A DNA stretch of 36,111 nucleotides from an uncultured Lachnospiraceae bacterium (GCA_910587905.1 CAJUOF010000061.1:1-36111), one strand, 5' to 3'; positions 1 to 8,139 are shown, counted from the stretch's first letter. Notes: generated from the letters alone by a model not told the origin. A program made the numbers and translations.

Positions 1-49
1 ACGAGATTCGGTTACGTGACTGGAGTTCAGACGTGTGCTCTTCCGATCT
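1..49. other. Illumina adapter sequence left on the contig end
   Basis: These bases are library adapter, not genome. The segment reads as the last seven bases of the P7 oligo, an 8-base index at 8-15, then the TruSeq Read-2 primer sequence ending in CTTCCGATCT at 49. Genuine ilvD coding sequence begins at 50. The reading frame of ilvD happens to continue through the adapter, adding residues (IGRAHV-like) that do not belong to the protein. This marks the true end of assembled genomic sequence. Confidence 0.97.
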
Positions 50-374
50 GATGGGCCAGGGCCATGCACTCCGTGGAATCGGCGATCAGGTCCCTGGTCA
101 CCAGGGAATACTTCATCCCCGTGTGGCCCATGGCAATGCCGTCGCACACGGCGATGGCCGGAAACACGATGGGCGTCCCGCCTGCCATGGCGACTCCCTG
201 CTTCACGGCCGCCACGATCTTGTCCAGATTCATATGGCCCGGCACGATCTCATTGTAAGAGCTCACAATACCGACAAGGGGCCGGTCCAGTTCTTCCTCC
301 GTATAACCGAGGGCATTAAACAGCGATCTGTGGGGCGCCTGCTGCATCCCCTTCTTTACTGCGTCACTTCTCAT
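50..374 (-). CDS. ilvD: Dihydroxy-acid dehydratase, N-terminal fragment (truncated by contig end)
   Basis: IlvD dehydrates 2,3-dihydroxy-isovalerate and 2,3-dihydroxy-3-methylvalerate to 2-oxo acids, the penultimate step of valine and isoleucine synthesis, using an Fe-S cluster. About 108 of some 550 residues are present. Recognisable family stretches are MRSDAVKKGMQQAPHRSL at the N-terminus, GIVSSYNEIVPGHMNLD, GTPIVFPAIAVCDGIAMGH and the DLIADSTECMALAH region. The cysteine in AVCDGI is a likely cluster ligand. The start is supported by an AGGTGA ribosome binding site that lies inside the 3' end of leuB. The gap to leuB is 6 bases, so the two are co-transcribed. The rest of the gene is missing because the contig ends in adapter at 49; truncation is an assembly effect, not a mutation. 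Confidence 0.95.
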
Positions 375-380
375 CTATCT

Positions 381-1466
381 TCACCTGATCCTTTCCGCTA
401 CCAAACTTCCCATTTCCTTCGTGCCAACCTTCTTACATCCTTCCGAGAAAATATCTCCCGTCCGGTATCCGTCCGTGAGCACCTGCTGCACCGCCGCCTC
501 CACGGCGTCCGCCTCCTGATCCAGATCAAAGGAGTACCGCAGCATCATGGCCGCCGACAAAATCGTCGCCAGCGGGTTGGCAATGTCCTTCCCCGCAATG
601 TCCGGCGCAGAGCCGTGGCTGGGCTCATAGAGCCCCAGCTTCGTCTTTCCAAGGCTGGCCGAGGGCAGCATGCCGATGGAGCCCGTGATCTCACTGGCCT
701 CGTCGGAGAGAATGTCCCCGAACATGTTCTCCGTCAGCACCACGTCGAACTGGCCCGGATTCATCACAAGCTGCATGGCCGCATTGTCCACCAGCATGTG
801 GCTCACCTCAATATCCGGATAGTCCTTCGCCGTCTCGTCCACCACGGCCCTCCAGAGCCTGGAGGAGTCTAACACGTTGGCCTTGTCCACGCTGATCAGC
901 CTCTTCGACCGCTTCCCGGCGATCTCGAAGGCTTTGACGGCGATGCGCCGGATCTCGTTCTCATCGTAGACCAAAGTGTCCACGGCCTTCCTCACGCCGT
1001 TCTCCGTCACGGTCTTTCGCTCCCCGAAGTAAAGCCCTCCGGTCAGCTCCCGCATGATCACCATGTCAAAACCGTCGCCGATGATCTCCTTCTTCAAAGG
1101 GCAGGCATCCGCCAGCTCCTTATAGAGCCAGGCCGGCCGGATGTTGGCAAACAGCTCCAGCCCCTTGCGGATGCCGAGGAGCCCGGCCTCCGGACGGGTG
1201 GCCGGCGGCCCGTCGTACCAGCGGGAATTGCCCACGTTTCCGCCCACGGCCCCCAGAAGGACCGAGTCGCTGGCCTTCGCCTCCGCCAGGGTCTCCTCCG
1301 TCAGGGGCACTCCATGGACGTCGATGGACGCCCCGCCCATCAAAAGCTTCTTATATGTAAATGTGTGGCCATAAACGGCGCCGACCCTGTCAAGCACCTT
1401 CATGGCCTCCGTAACAATTTCCGGCCCGATACCGTCGCCGGGAATCACCGCAATCTGATAATTCAT
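381..1466 (-). CDS. leuB: 3-isopropylmalate dehydrogenase
   Basis: LeuB oxidatively decarboxylates 3-isopropylmalate to 2-oxoisocaproate with NAD+, the third step of leucine synthesis, in the cytosol. The 361-residue length is normal for the family. Visible hallmarks are the N-terminal IAVIPGDGIGPEI, the substrate-binding arginines in RKGLELFANIRPA, RELTGGLYFG with the catalytic Tyr, VDKANVLDSSRLWR with the catalytic Lys, the metal-binding aspartates in VDNAAMQL and FGDILSDEAS, and GSAPDIAGKDIANP for NAD binding. The ATG follows an AGGAGAG site. It is the first gene of a minus-strand unit with ilvD; leuCD are not in view. Nothing looks damaged. Confidence 0.97.
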   Translation of the reverse strand: MNYQIAVIPGDGIGPEIVTEAMKVLDRVGAVYGHTFTYKKLLMGGASIDVHGVPLTEETLAEAKASDSVLLGAVGGNVGNSRWYDGPPATRPEAGLLGIRKGLELFANIRPAWLYKELADACPLKKEIIGDGFDMVIMRELTGGLYFGERKTVTENGVRKAVDTLVYDENEIRRIAVKAFEIAGKRSKRLISVDKANVLDSSRLWRAVVDETAKDYPDIEVSHMLVDNAAMQLVMNPGQFDVVLTENMFGDILSDEASEITGSIGMLPSASLGKTKLGLYEPSHGSAPDIAGKDIANPLATILSAAMMLRYSFDLDQEADAVEAAVQQVLTDGYRTGDIFSEGCKKVGTKEMGSLVAERIR

Positions 1467-1502
1467 AAGGCTTCTCTCTCCTTCTTTCTTCGATTACCCT
1501 TT

Positions 1503-1531
1503 ATAGTATCTTATTTTTTGTTGTTTTTCAA
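1503..1531 (-). promoter_or_regulatory. Sigma-A-type promoter of leuB-ilvD
   Basis: On the minus strand TTGAAA (1526-1531) and TACTAT (1503-1508) are separated by exactly 17 bases, about 35 bases upstream of the leuB start. The leader would be only about 30 bases, too short for a T-box. Pattern match only. Confidence 0.6.
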
Positions 1532-1539
1532 GCCGTACA

Positions 1540-1740
1540 CAGGATTTTCCAGCAATCCGTCCATACAAAACTGGAATTTCTGATATAACGTTCCGTTATG
1601 GAATGGATTTTCAGAATAAGCAAAAATTATGCCTTAAATATACCATACCGGAATTTCCAATTCGCCCTTTCAAATTTCGACTAATCGTGATTTTGATTCC
1701 TGATTAGTCGCATTATAAAGGGAGCTCGACAGAAAGTCAA
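1540..1740. other. Intergenic region with two short dyads, no gene seen
   Basis: This AT-rich stretch upstream of the leuB promoter holds two inverted repeats: ATAACG(1585-1590)/CGTTAT(1594-1599) with a 3-base spacer, and CGACTAATC(1678-1686)/GATTAGTCG(1702-1710) with a 15-base spacer. They could be regulator sites for leuB, or remnants. The second lacks a flanking T-tract, so it is not an obvious intrinsic terminator. No convincing coding sequence is present. Confidence 0.35.
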
Positions 1741-1760
1741 CCGGCAGGTGTCCAAAGATG

Positions 1761-1797
1761 AAAAATCCCCGGACTGCATTGATTCGCAGTCCAGGGC
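1761..1797 (-). terminator. Intrinsic terminator downstream of the DUF1703-type gene
   Basis: A GGACTGC/GCAGTCC stem (1771-1777 with 1786-1792), extended by three G-C pairs across one mismatch, is followed on the minus strand by ATTTTT. It lies 34 bases past the stop at 1832. Its stem is nearly identical to the terminator at 3638-3680 on the other side of the gene. Confidence 0.8.
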
Positions 1798-1831
1798 AAC
1801 ACCCATGGGCTTTTCCGGATACCGTCTGCTT

Positions 1832-3556
1832 CTATCTCCCGATCAGGACTTTCTTCCCCTGGAAAGCGAAGCCATACTTCCGAATCCTTTCTTTCGGGAT
1901 TCCTCTCGCAATCAGGGCGGCTTCATACTGCTTCTTTTCGATTTGCGCCAGTGCCGCCTGCACCGTATCGGAAAGCTCTGCTTCCTCCTCGGAATCCCTC
2001 ACCTTAAATTCTAAAATGATTGCGTCATCTTCACTCTTTTTTGGCTCCAGCATGACATCGTAACGGCCAAAACCGCTTTCCCGGTTGGAGGTCAGCACAT
2101 AACGGTCCCTGAGCATTACCATAAGCCCCAGCACAAATCCATGATAAAAGCGCTCGGGCTCTTCACCGGAAGGGTGGTTCCCCGTGTCAAAATAACTAAA
2201 GCTTTCCAGAGCCACCCGGTTCATGTAAATATTCATAGTCTTCACATCATCAGCCAGCAGCGCTGTAATAACCCCGTTGTAATCCGTCCGGCTCTTCTGG
2301 AACCATCCGGTCACCATCGAATGGAACATGATCTTCACTTCAAGGTTCGTAAGCCCCAGCTCATACTTCGGCTCTATGCGGTAATCCAGGCAGCTTTCCA
2401 TGCAATACTCCTCATAGCTATAAACACGCAGGTAGCCGCTGGCAAGAAGCAGGCTCCAGATGGCGGCGTCATTCCCATCCAACTGGCTGTAAATAAACTC
2501 TTCATCTACCGGAACCATCAAATGTTCTCCTGAGAGAAGGCGCTCAAAATCATGCTTAATCTCCCCGTTCCCTTCCCTGAGAAGCTTGCCGATCAGGCTG
2601 TTGGAGCTGGTGTTCGCCCAATAGCAGCGTACATGTCCTGTATCCAGATAATTGATGATGGACCATGGATTATAAATATCTGCTTCTTTCCCAAAGGTAA
2701 AACCATCATACCAGTTCTTTACTTCTTCTTTTTTCTCAGACAAGCCGAATTCATCCAGCGCTGCAAAAACTTCTTTTTCCGTAAAGCCAAAGCTGTCCTC
2801 ATATTCCTCGGACGTCGTCGTCACCACTTTCAAATTATTTAAATCCGAAAAAATTGATTCTTTCCCAAGGGACGCCTGCGGTGTACTCACCCTGGTAATC
2901 CCCGTCATGATCGCCCGTTCCATATAAGGGTTCGTTTTGAAGGTAGCATTGAACAGGCTCCTGATAAAGGCTGTCATCTCCTCCCAGTAACCATTCACAT
3001 AGGCCTCCTGCATGGGTGTGTCATATTCATCCAAAAGAATGATCACCTTTTTTCCATAATATTTCATCAGATAATTGGAGAGAACATTCAGCGAATCCGT
3101 TGCAACATAATCTTCCTTATCGGCGGAAACCTTCTGGTAAAACTCCTTTTCAGATTCATTCAGTTTCCCGCTGTCAAGCAGGAAGTCATACTGATTGTAC
3201 AGAGTCCGGATGATCTGGCAGATCTTCTTTCTGGTGTTCAGATAAGAAGTCTCCTTCACCGATGCAAAGCTTAAGCTGATCACCGGATACGTCCCCTGCA
3301 GATTTCGGAGAGATTCATGCTCCCAGACAGACAATCCCTCAAACAAATCCCCCCGATCTGCATAAGCAATCGAAAAAAACTTCTCTACCATACTCATAGT
3401 CAACGTTTTTCCGAATCTCCTCGGGCGGGTGATCAAAGTTACGCTGTCTCTGCTCTCCCACCATTCTTTGATAAAATCCGTTTTATCAATATAGAAATCT
3501 CCATTTACCCTAATGTCTTCAAAATCCTGATGACCAATTCCAATACTTTTTGCCAT
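1832..3556 (-). CDS. AAA-ATPase / PD-(D/E)XK nuclease-like protein (DUF1703 type)
   Basis: This 574-residue protein has the two-part architecture of the AAA-ATPase-like plus PD-(D/E)XK (DUF1703) family that is abundant in gut bacteria. The N-terminal ATPase starts with GIGHQDFEDIRVNGDFYIDKT and carries a P-loop variant RPRRFGKT (residues 44-51); IILLDEYDTPM is the Walker B-like strand. The C-terminal nuclease-like fold has GRYDVM (D500) and ILEFKV (E516, K518), matching the D...ExK active-site pattern. Biological function of the family is not established; a mobile or defensive role is often suspected. I chose the ATG at 3556 rather than an in-frame start 18 codons upstream because AGGGGAG sits just ahead of it. 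The gene is monocistronic, visibly more AT-rich than its neighbours and bracketed by twin terminators, suggesting lateral acquisition. Confidence 0.85.
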   Translation of the reverse strand: MAKSIGIGHQDFEDIRVNGDFYIDKTDFIKEWWESRDSVTLITRPRRFGKTLTMSMVEKFFSIAYADRGDLFEGLSVWEHESLRNLQGTYPVISLSFASVKETSYLNTRKKICQIIRTLYNQYDFLLDSGKLNESEKEFYQKVSADKEDYVATDSLNVLSNYLMKYYGKKVIILLDEYDTPMQEAYVNGYWEEMTAFIRSLFNATFKTNPYMERAIMTGITRVSTPQASLGKESIFSDLNNLKVVTTTSEEYEDSFGFTEKEVFAALDEFGLSEKKEEVKNWYDGFTFGKEADIYNPWSIINYLDTGHVRCYWANTSSNSLIGKLLREGNGEIKHDFERLLSGEHLMVPVDEEFIYSQLDGNDAAIWSLLLASGYLRVYSYEEYCMESCLDYRIEPKYELGLTNLEVKIMFHSMVTGWFQKSRTDYNGVITALLADDVKTMNIYMNRVALESFSYFDTGNHPSGEEPERFYHGFVLGLMVMLRDRYVLTSNRESGFGRYDVMLEPKKSEDDAIILEFKVRDSEEEAELSDTVQAALAQIEKKQYEAALIARGIPKERIRKYGFAFQGKKVLIGR

Positions 3557-3581
3557 AAATCTCACTCCCCTTCTTTTCTCT

Positions 3582-3619
3582 AGTATATCCGATTTCCATG
3601 AATAACACAAACGTTTGTG
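3582..3619 (-). promoter_or_regulatory. Promoter of the DUF1703-type gene with overlapping palindrome
   Basis: TTGTGT (3605-3610) and TATACT (3582-3587) on the minus strand are 17 bases apart. A perfect 14-base palindrome, CACAAACGTTTGTG (3606-3619), overlaps the -35 box and could be a repressor operator. No regulator is encoded next to it. Confidence 0.5.
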
Positions 3620-3637
3620 GTAAAAACAGCATACACT

Positions 3638-3680
3638 AAAAAATCCCCGGACCGCAGTGACACGCAGTCCGGGAATTTTT
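3638..3680 (-). terminator. Intrinsic terminator ending the nine-gene glycoside operon
   Basis: A stem CCCGGACTGC/GCGGTCCGGG (read on minus, one mismatch) with an 8-base loop is followed by ATTTTTT. It lies a few bases past the stop at 3686. The plus strand also has a T-run, so it could act in both directions. Confidence 0.85.
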
Positions 3681-3685
3681 CTCCC

Positions 3686-4606
3686 TCAAGCCAAGAACTG
3701 ACTCAGATATCTTCGGCTGAGCCGTATGGAATTTAAAACATCCTCCTCGCAGCTCTCGAAGGCCCGATCCTCCACTTCAATGCAAGCGCACCCTCGGTAT
3801 CCGATATCCGTCAGCGCGGAAACATATTCTCCCCAGTCCACGTCCCCCAGGCCCGGGATCTTGGGAGCCATGAAATCCAGCGGATCGGCTAGGATCCCTC
3901 TCTCGTCCAGCTTATCGCGAAACAGCTTGATGTCTTTGTAATGCACGTGGAAAATCTTATCCTTGAATTCATAGAGCGGTTTCACGTAGTCCATCATCTG
4001 CCAGACGAAATGAGAAGGATCGTAATTAAGCCCCAGGTTGTCATAGGGCAAAAGCTCAAACACCCGCCTCCAGATGGCCGGGGAGGTCATCAGGTTCTGG
4101 CCGCCGGGCCATTCATCCGGCCCGAAGAGCATGGGACAGTTTTCAATGGCGATCTTCACGCCCAGACCCTTCGCATACTCCAGGATCGGCGGCCATATCT
4201 CCTTTGCCAGCTCCAGATTTTCTTCCAGATTCTTCCTCTGGTCCCGGCCGATGAAGGTGGTCACGAGAAACACTTTCAGTCTGGCGCCGGCCGCAATCAC
4301 CGCTTTCAGATGCCCAAGATTCGCCGCCCGCTTTTTTTCGTCGCCGTCCAGAGGATTCGGATAATAGGCGAGAGCCGAAATCTCCACTCCTTTTTCGCGG
4401 CTATACTTTAAAATATGTTCCGCGTAGGCATCGTCTTCCAGAACCCTCTCCGCGTCGATGTGGCTCGTCCCCGCATAGCGCCGCTCCCCTTTCCCCGCCG
4501 GCCAGCAGGCCACCTCCACGCACCTAAAGCCCTCCGCAGCGGCAAAATCCATCATCTCTTCATAATTATAGGTTTCCAAAATAGAGGTAATAAATCCCAG
4601 TTTCAC
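3686..4606 (-). CDS. Sugar phosphate isomerase/epimerase family protein (xylose isomerase-like TIM barrel)
   Basis: A 306-residue TIM-barrel protein of the AP-endonuclease-2/xylose-isomerase-like superfamily, which uses a divalent metal for keto-aldo isomerisation or epimerisation of sugars and inositols. Likely metal ligands are E155 (IENCP), D196 (NYDPSH), H222 (FHVHYKD) and a glutamate in IEVED (277-279). DgpABC-type C-glycoside clusters often contain a second barrel of this kind, which would suit conversion of the released 3-keto sugar; that assignment is inference. The start is GTG at 4606, overlapping the stop of the upstream transporter by four bases (GTGA), with AGGAG ahead of it. It is the last gene of the operon, followed at once by a terminator. 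Exact substrate unknown. Confidence 0.85.
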   Translation of the reverse strand: MKLGFITSILETYNYEEMMDFAAAEGFRCVEVACWPAGKGERRYAGTSHIDAERVLEDDAYAEHILKYSREKGVEISALAYYPNPLDGDEKKRAANLGHLKAVIAAGARLKVFLVTTFIGRDQRKNLEENLELAKEIWPPILEYAKGLGVKIAIENCPMLFGPDEWPGGQNLMTSPAIWRRVFELLPYDNLGLNYDPSHFVWQMMDYVKPLYEFKDKIFHVHYKDIKLFRDKLDERGILADPLDFMAPKIPGLGDVDWGEYVSALTDIGYRGCACIEVEDRAFESCEEDVLNSIRLSRRYLSQFLA

Positions 4607-5493
4607 GTTTTCTTCTCCTTCTTCTCACTCAAAATCAGCAGACTTCCACACACAATCAGGGCCACCGACAGAAACACCATGGGAGAAAAATCTGCCGCCC
4701 CCAGAATGAGCAGCGACAGGAACGGCGCCAGCACAGGTTTGATAAAAAACACCAGCGATGCCGTGGAGGCCCCGGAAAGCTCCATGGCCCGGAAATAAGA
4801 GAGATAGCCAAGCCCCGTGACCGCCACTCCCAGATACAGGATCAACAATACATCCCCGGCTCCGCTTATGTTCATTTCAAAAAGGATACCGGAGAAAAGT
4901 TCCAACAGACCAAGGACCACCGTGCCGATGGGAAAGGAAATCCCGATCTGCACCTTCGTGGGGAAACGGTTCATCAGACGCTTTCCCAGGACGGTAAAAA
5001 GACTCATGGCCAGTGCGGAGGCGAAGGCCAGCAGGACGGTGACCGCCTCCTCCCGAACCCTGATGCCGCATCCCGCATAGATTCCCAGAAGGCAGAGGGC
5101 CACGGCCGCCGCCCGCCTTTTCGTCAGCGTCTCTCTCAGGACCCACGCCGCAAAAATCACGGTAAACACCGAATTGGTGCAGTAAATGACCGCAATCAAA
5201 GCCGCCGATCTTGCCCGAAACACTGCCACCTGCAAAAGCCCCATGCTCAGACAGACGATCAGAATCCCCTCTACGGCCAGGGCAAGGAAATCCCCCGCCC
5301 GCACCACGAGCCTTTTCTTCCGGATCTCCCGAACCGCCATAGGAAGCACGAAGGCGCTGCCGATCAGGAACCGAAGAAACGTCAGGGTAAAGGGATTCAC
5401 CTGCCCGTGCAAAAGCTTGCTCACCGGTTCCATGGAGGCGAAGACGAGGGCCGTGTAACCCACACAGCAAACCACATTTCTGCTATTCTTCAT
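4603..5493 (-). CDS. DMT-superfamily (EamA) transporter
   Basis: A 296-residue inner-membrane protein made of two EamA repeats with about ten hydrophobic segments. Examples are VCCVGYTALVFASMEPVSK at the start of repeat one and the GYLSYFRAMELSGASTASLVFFIKP stretch typical of repeat two. EamA proteins export or exchange small metabolites. In this operon it could export a released aglycone or a by-product, but nothing in the sequence fixes the substrate. The ATG at 5493 is preceded by GGAGG at good spacing and lies 13 bases after the oxidoreductase stop, so I prefer it to an in-frame start 23 codons further upstream, which would lie inside the oxidoreductase gene. It is translationally coupled to the downstream isomerase by a four-base overlap. 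Confidence 0.85.
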   Translation of the reverse strand: MKNSRNVVCCVGYTALVFASMEPVSKLLHGQVNPFTLTFLRFLIGSAFVLPMAVREIRKKRLVVRAGDFLALAVEGILIVCLSMGLLQVAVFRARSAALIAVIYCTNSVFTVIFAAWVLRETLTKRRAAAVALCLLGIYAGCGIRVREEAVTVLLAFASALAMSLFTVLGKRLMNRFPTKVQIGISFPIGTVVLGLLELFSGILFEMNISGAGDVLLILYLGVAVTGLGYLSYFRAMELSGASTASLVFFIKPVLAPFLSLLILGAADFSPMVFLSVALIVCGSLLILSEKKEKKT

Positions 5494-5506
5494 GGAGTCC
5501 TCCGTC

Positions 5507-6694
5507 TCAGATTTCAGGAATCTCGACAGCGATCTCCCGGCCCAGCTCGCTGGAGCGCACAATCCCGTCGATGATCGCCTGATTATACAGAATTTGGCTG
5601 CTGGGAACCGGCGCTTCCCCGCCGTCCTTCACTGCATTGAGGAAGGAGCGGACTTTTGCGTCAAAGAGATTCCCATTGCTCTCCAGAACCGGAAGCTCCA
5701 TACAGGTCTCCAGCCCGCCAAACTGCGTGTACACCTTCATGGGCCCTCCCACGGTGCCGTTCCAGCACTCTGTCGAAGGGATGCGAAGCCCTGCTTTCGT
5801 CCCTAAAATGATCGTGTCCCCCGGCGTGTCCAGATGCATGGCCCAGGCAATGCGGAAGTCCAGAATAATGTCTCCTTCCAGCCGGACAAAGGCGGCGGCA
5901 AAGTCGTCCACCTCGAACTTTTCCGCATATTCCGGATGATTCCGATAATACTCCCGCTTGTTTCCCAGAAACGCACCTCTGAAACCGGACACCGTAAGCG
6001 GCTTCGGATAACCCACCGCATTTAAGACCATGTCCAGAGAATAGCACCCGATGTCTCCGACCGCGCCGATCCCGGCCGTCTTGTCTTCAATAAAGCTTGT
6101 TCCAAAGGGCACCGGAATGCCTCTTCTGCGTCCGCCCCCCGTCTGGATGTAATATACCTTTCCCAGCTCCCCGGACTCCACGATCTCCTTGATCTTTCTC
6201 ATGTTCGGGTCAAAGCGGGGCTGAAAACCGATGGAGAGGACTTTGCCGCTGGCCTTTTCTGCCCGGCAGATTTCCACCGATTCCTCCAGGGTAACGCCCA
6301 TGGGTTTTTCTAAAAGCACGTGAACCCCTGCGTTCAGCGCATCCACCGCACATACTTTATGGGCCCGGTTGTACGTACAGACGCTGACCGCGTCCAACTC
6401 CTCTTTTGCAAGCATTTCCCGGTGATCCGTGTAGATATGTACCTGGTCCAGATGATATCTGTCAAAAAACCGCCTCGCCTTTTCCGGAACCACGTCCGCC
6501 CCGGCCACAATATCCACATCCGGCATTTTCAGATAGCTCTCCATGTGGGCCGCGGCAATCCATCCTGTGCCGATGATTCCGATTCTCACCCTGCGGCTCG
6601 TATCGACCGCCGTCTCCCCTCCCTGATCCTTTTTAAACAGGTTCAGAATGTCGTCTCCGTCCTGGTCTCTGCTGGTAATCCGTCTCTCCGCCAT
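5507..6694 (-). CDS. Gfo/Idh/MocA-family NAD(P)-dependent oxidoreductase (candidate glycoside 3-dehydrogenase)
   Basis: A 395-residue oxidoreductase with an N-terminal Rossmann fold (GIIGTGWIAAAH, residues 39-50), the family EKP motif (129-131, catalytic Lys130) and a D-x-G-x-Y-x-x-D motif (D214, Y218, D221), in which Tyr takes the place of the usual His, as in glucose-fructose oxidoreductase. About 38 polar residues precede the Rossmann fold. In characterised C-glycoside clusters (DgpA) a protein of this family oxidises the sugar at C3 before bond cleavage; that is the likely role here, since the gene directly follows the deglycosidase-like pair. I chose ATG 6694 because GGGAGG precedes it closely. 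An in-frame ATG at 6712, overlapping the upstream stop as ATGA, has a weaker site and remains possible. Confidence 0.85.
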   Translation of the reverse strand: MAERRITSRDQDGDDILNLFKKDQGGETAVDTSRRVRIGIIGTGWIAAAHMESYLKMPDVDIVAGADVVPEKARRFFDRYHLDQVHIYTDHREMLAKEELDAVSVCTYNRAHKVCAVDALNAGVHVLLEKPMGVTLEESVEICRAEKASGKVLSIGFQPRFDPNMRKIKEIVESGELGKVYYIQTGGGRRRGIPVPFGTSFIEDKTAGIGAVGDIGCYSLDMVLNAVGYPKPLTVSGFRGAFLGNKREYYRNHPEYAEKFEVDDFAAAFVRLEGDIILDFRIAWAMHLDTPGDTIILGTKAGLRIPSTECWNGTVGGPMKVYTQFGGLETCMELPVLESNGNLFDAKVRSFLNAVKDGGEAPVPSSQILYNQAIIDGIVRSSELGREIAVEIPEI

Positions 6695-6708
6695 TTTTTC
6701 CTCCCGGG

Positions 6709-7686
6709 TCATAATCCCAATAAACGTTTTTCCATCTCGATGTGCGCCTTCACCTGATCCGCCGCCGGATACTGATGGGCGTCATAGCAGTAATGCCCTT
6801 CGTATTCGCTGATCAGATATCCTTTAAACCCACTGCTCTTTATGATTTCCAGTATCCTATCATAGGGAATAGTCTTTTCCTCCCCGTGTTCCATATGATA
6901 AAATTTTGTGTGGAAATGAGTCACGTATTTCATGTTTTCCGCCAACTCATCCGGCTCGTAAGGACGGTACAGAGAAAACAGCTCCTCCGAAAGCTCCCTC
7001 CCGTAAGCATTCCCGCCATGGGCTTCCACAAACTGCCTTGCCTCCTCTTTCGTCCCTCTTCTTCCCAAAATCTCCAGAAGGCCGTCACAGATTTCCTCCG
7101 TGACCCCGTGCTCCTTATAGACGCCCAGCCAGCCGTCGTAGGGATATTCCTGATAGATTCCTGTATCCAGGACCATTCCCACGTAAGGCGTGTCCAGATC
7201 CTTAAAAACTTTGAGGAATTCCTGCCAGACCTCTGTCTCCAGCCTGTGGGGCGGATGGATCTCCACGCCCACCCGAATCTGATACCGTTCGGCCCAGGGA
7301 GCCACCTCGTATAAAAGCTTCGGAGTGATGGTCTGCTGGGTTCGGACAGCGGATGCCCCCATCTCATAGGAGTTCCGGATGTCGTTGACCGTGCTCTCCA
7401 CCTTCTCCGCATCCGTCATCCACCGATCGCTCCGAAGGCCGCTGTCCAGATGAGCGCTGTAACAAAAGGGCTCAAGCCCCAGCTCCCCGCAAGTCTCCCG
7501 GAACTGATGCAGCCACGCTTTCGCGGGATAAGGAAATCCCGGCATCATCTGCGCCGCCACAATCTCGATTCCCTCTGCCCCGGCCGTCTTCGCCTTTCGC
7601 AGCGTGTCCTTCAAAGACAGCATTTTCAGATAGTATTCACTGGAATAGGAAAACAGCGATACCCCCAATTTGATCTCGGCGCTCAT
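6709..7686 (-). CDS. C-glycoside deglycosidase alpha-subunit-like TIM-barrel protein
   Basis: A 325-residue sugar isomerase/epimerase-like TIM barrel. It resembles the catalytic alpha subunits (DfgA/DgpC type) that cleave the C-C bond of 3-oxo-C-glycosides with a bound divalent metal. Suggestive stretches are LGVSLFSYSSEYYLKMLSL at the N-terminus, AQMMPGFPYP (45-54), and likely metal ligands E142 (VEIHPPH), D174 (LDTG), H257/H259 (HFHTKF) and E294/E296 (SEYEGH). The gene overlaps the small beta-like gene by four bases, as expected for subunits made in equal amounts. The alternative is an ordinary 3-keto-sugar or inositol isomerase; the DUF6379-like partner argues against that. Substrate is not known. 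Confidence 0.75.
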   Translation of the reverse strand: MSAEIKLGVSLFSYSSEYYLKMLSLKDTLRKAKTAGAEGIEIVAAQMMPGFPYPAKAWLHQFRETCGELGLEPFCYSAHLDSGLRSDRWMTDAEKVESTVNDIRNSYEMGASAVRTQQTITPKLLYEVAPWAERYQIRVGVEIHPPHRLETEVWQEFLKVFKDLDTPYVGMVLDTGIYQEYPYDGWLGVYKEHGVTEEICDGLLEILGRRGTKEEARQFVEAHGGNAYGRELSEELFSLYRPYEPDELAENMKYVTHFHTKFYHMEHGEEKTIPYDRILEIIKSSGFKGYLISEYEGHYCYDAHQYPAADQVKAHIEMEKRLLGL

Positions 7687-8123
7687 GCCTTTTCACCTCC
7701 CGTAAACTCAAATGTCTTCTCGCACCTGGAAGTGACCACCTTGCAGGTGCCAAAATATGCAGAGTAACCATAACGGAGCCTCATAAGCGCACCGATCCTG
7801 TGGCTGCCCGAAAGCCCTCCCTCCAGGAAGACCTCCATGACCGCCGGATCATCCGCATTCCAGTATTCCTTGTACAGCTCCGGAAGCTCCCGCAGGCAGA
7901 ACCGCTTCCCGTTCAGCGCCATGGTAATCGTCTCCCCGTCAATCTCCTTTCCGTCCAGGGTGAAAGAAAGCTCCTCCACGCAGGACAGATAATTCCCCCG
8001 GAAATTCGGTATCCGCACCTGAAAATAATATCCCGCCGGCCGTCCGCAGACAACCATGTTTCCATAGTGCTCCTGCTCCAGCAGATACCGGTCATACGCC
8101 TTCTGATTATTCACCAATCCCAT
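7683..8123 (-). CDS. C-glycoside deglycosidase beta-subunit-like protein (DUF6379 type)
   Basis: A 146-residue protein predicted to be all-beta, matching by eye the small beta subunit (DfgB/DgpB, DUF6379) of C-glycoside deglycosidases. Signature stretches are FQVRIPNFRGNYLSCVEEL (34-52), LDGKEI (56-61), an aromatic/acidic YWNADDPAVMEV (87-98) and GGLSGSHRIG (102-111) followed by a YGYSAYF strand. In known enzymes this subunit packs against the TIM barrel and completes the active site. It has no signal peptide. A longer frame opens with TTG at 8153, but ATG 8123 has AGAGGTG upstream and is preferred. That start sits 16 bases after the permease stop. It is coupled to the alpha-like gene by ATGA overlap. 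This gene is the most diagnostic member of the operon. Confidence 0.78.
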   Translation of the reverse strand: MGLVNNQKAYDRYLLEQEHYGNMVVCGRPAGYYFQVRIPNFRGNYLSCVEELSFTLDGKEIDGETITMALNGKRFCLRELPELYKEYWNADDPAVMEVFLEGGLSGSHRIGALMRLRYGYSAYFGTCKVVTSRCEKTFEFTGGEKA

Positions 8124-8139
8124 TCTTACACACCTCTTC

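Noticed and set aside
33..872. Long plus-strand open frame over ilvD and leuB
   Set aside because: It begins in adapter sequence and lies opposite two clear genes; Arg/His-rich composition marks it as a shadow of GC-rich coding DNA.
1467..1500. T-box or leucine leader peptide upstream of leuB
   Set aside because: The predicted transcription start leaves about 30 bases of leader, too short for a T-box or attenuator.
3686..7686. Inositol catabolism (iol) cluster because of two isomerase-like barrels and a Gfo/Idh/MocA dehydrogenase
   Set aside because: There is no iolB, iolC, iolD or iolJ, and the DUF6379-like subunit overlapping the barrel gene points to a C-glycoside-type enzyme instead.
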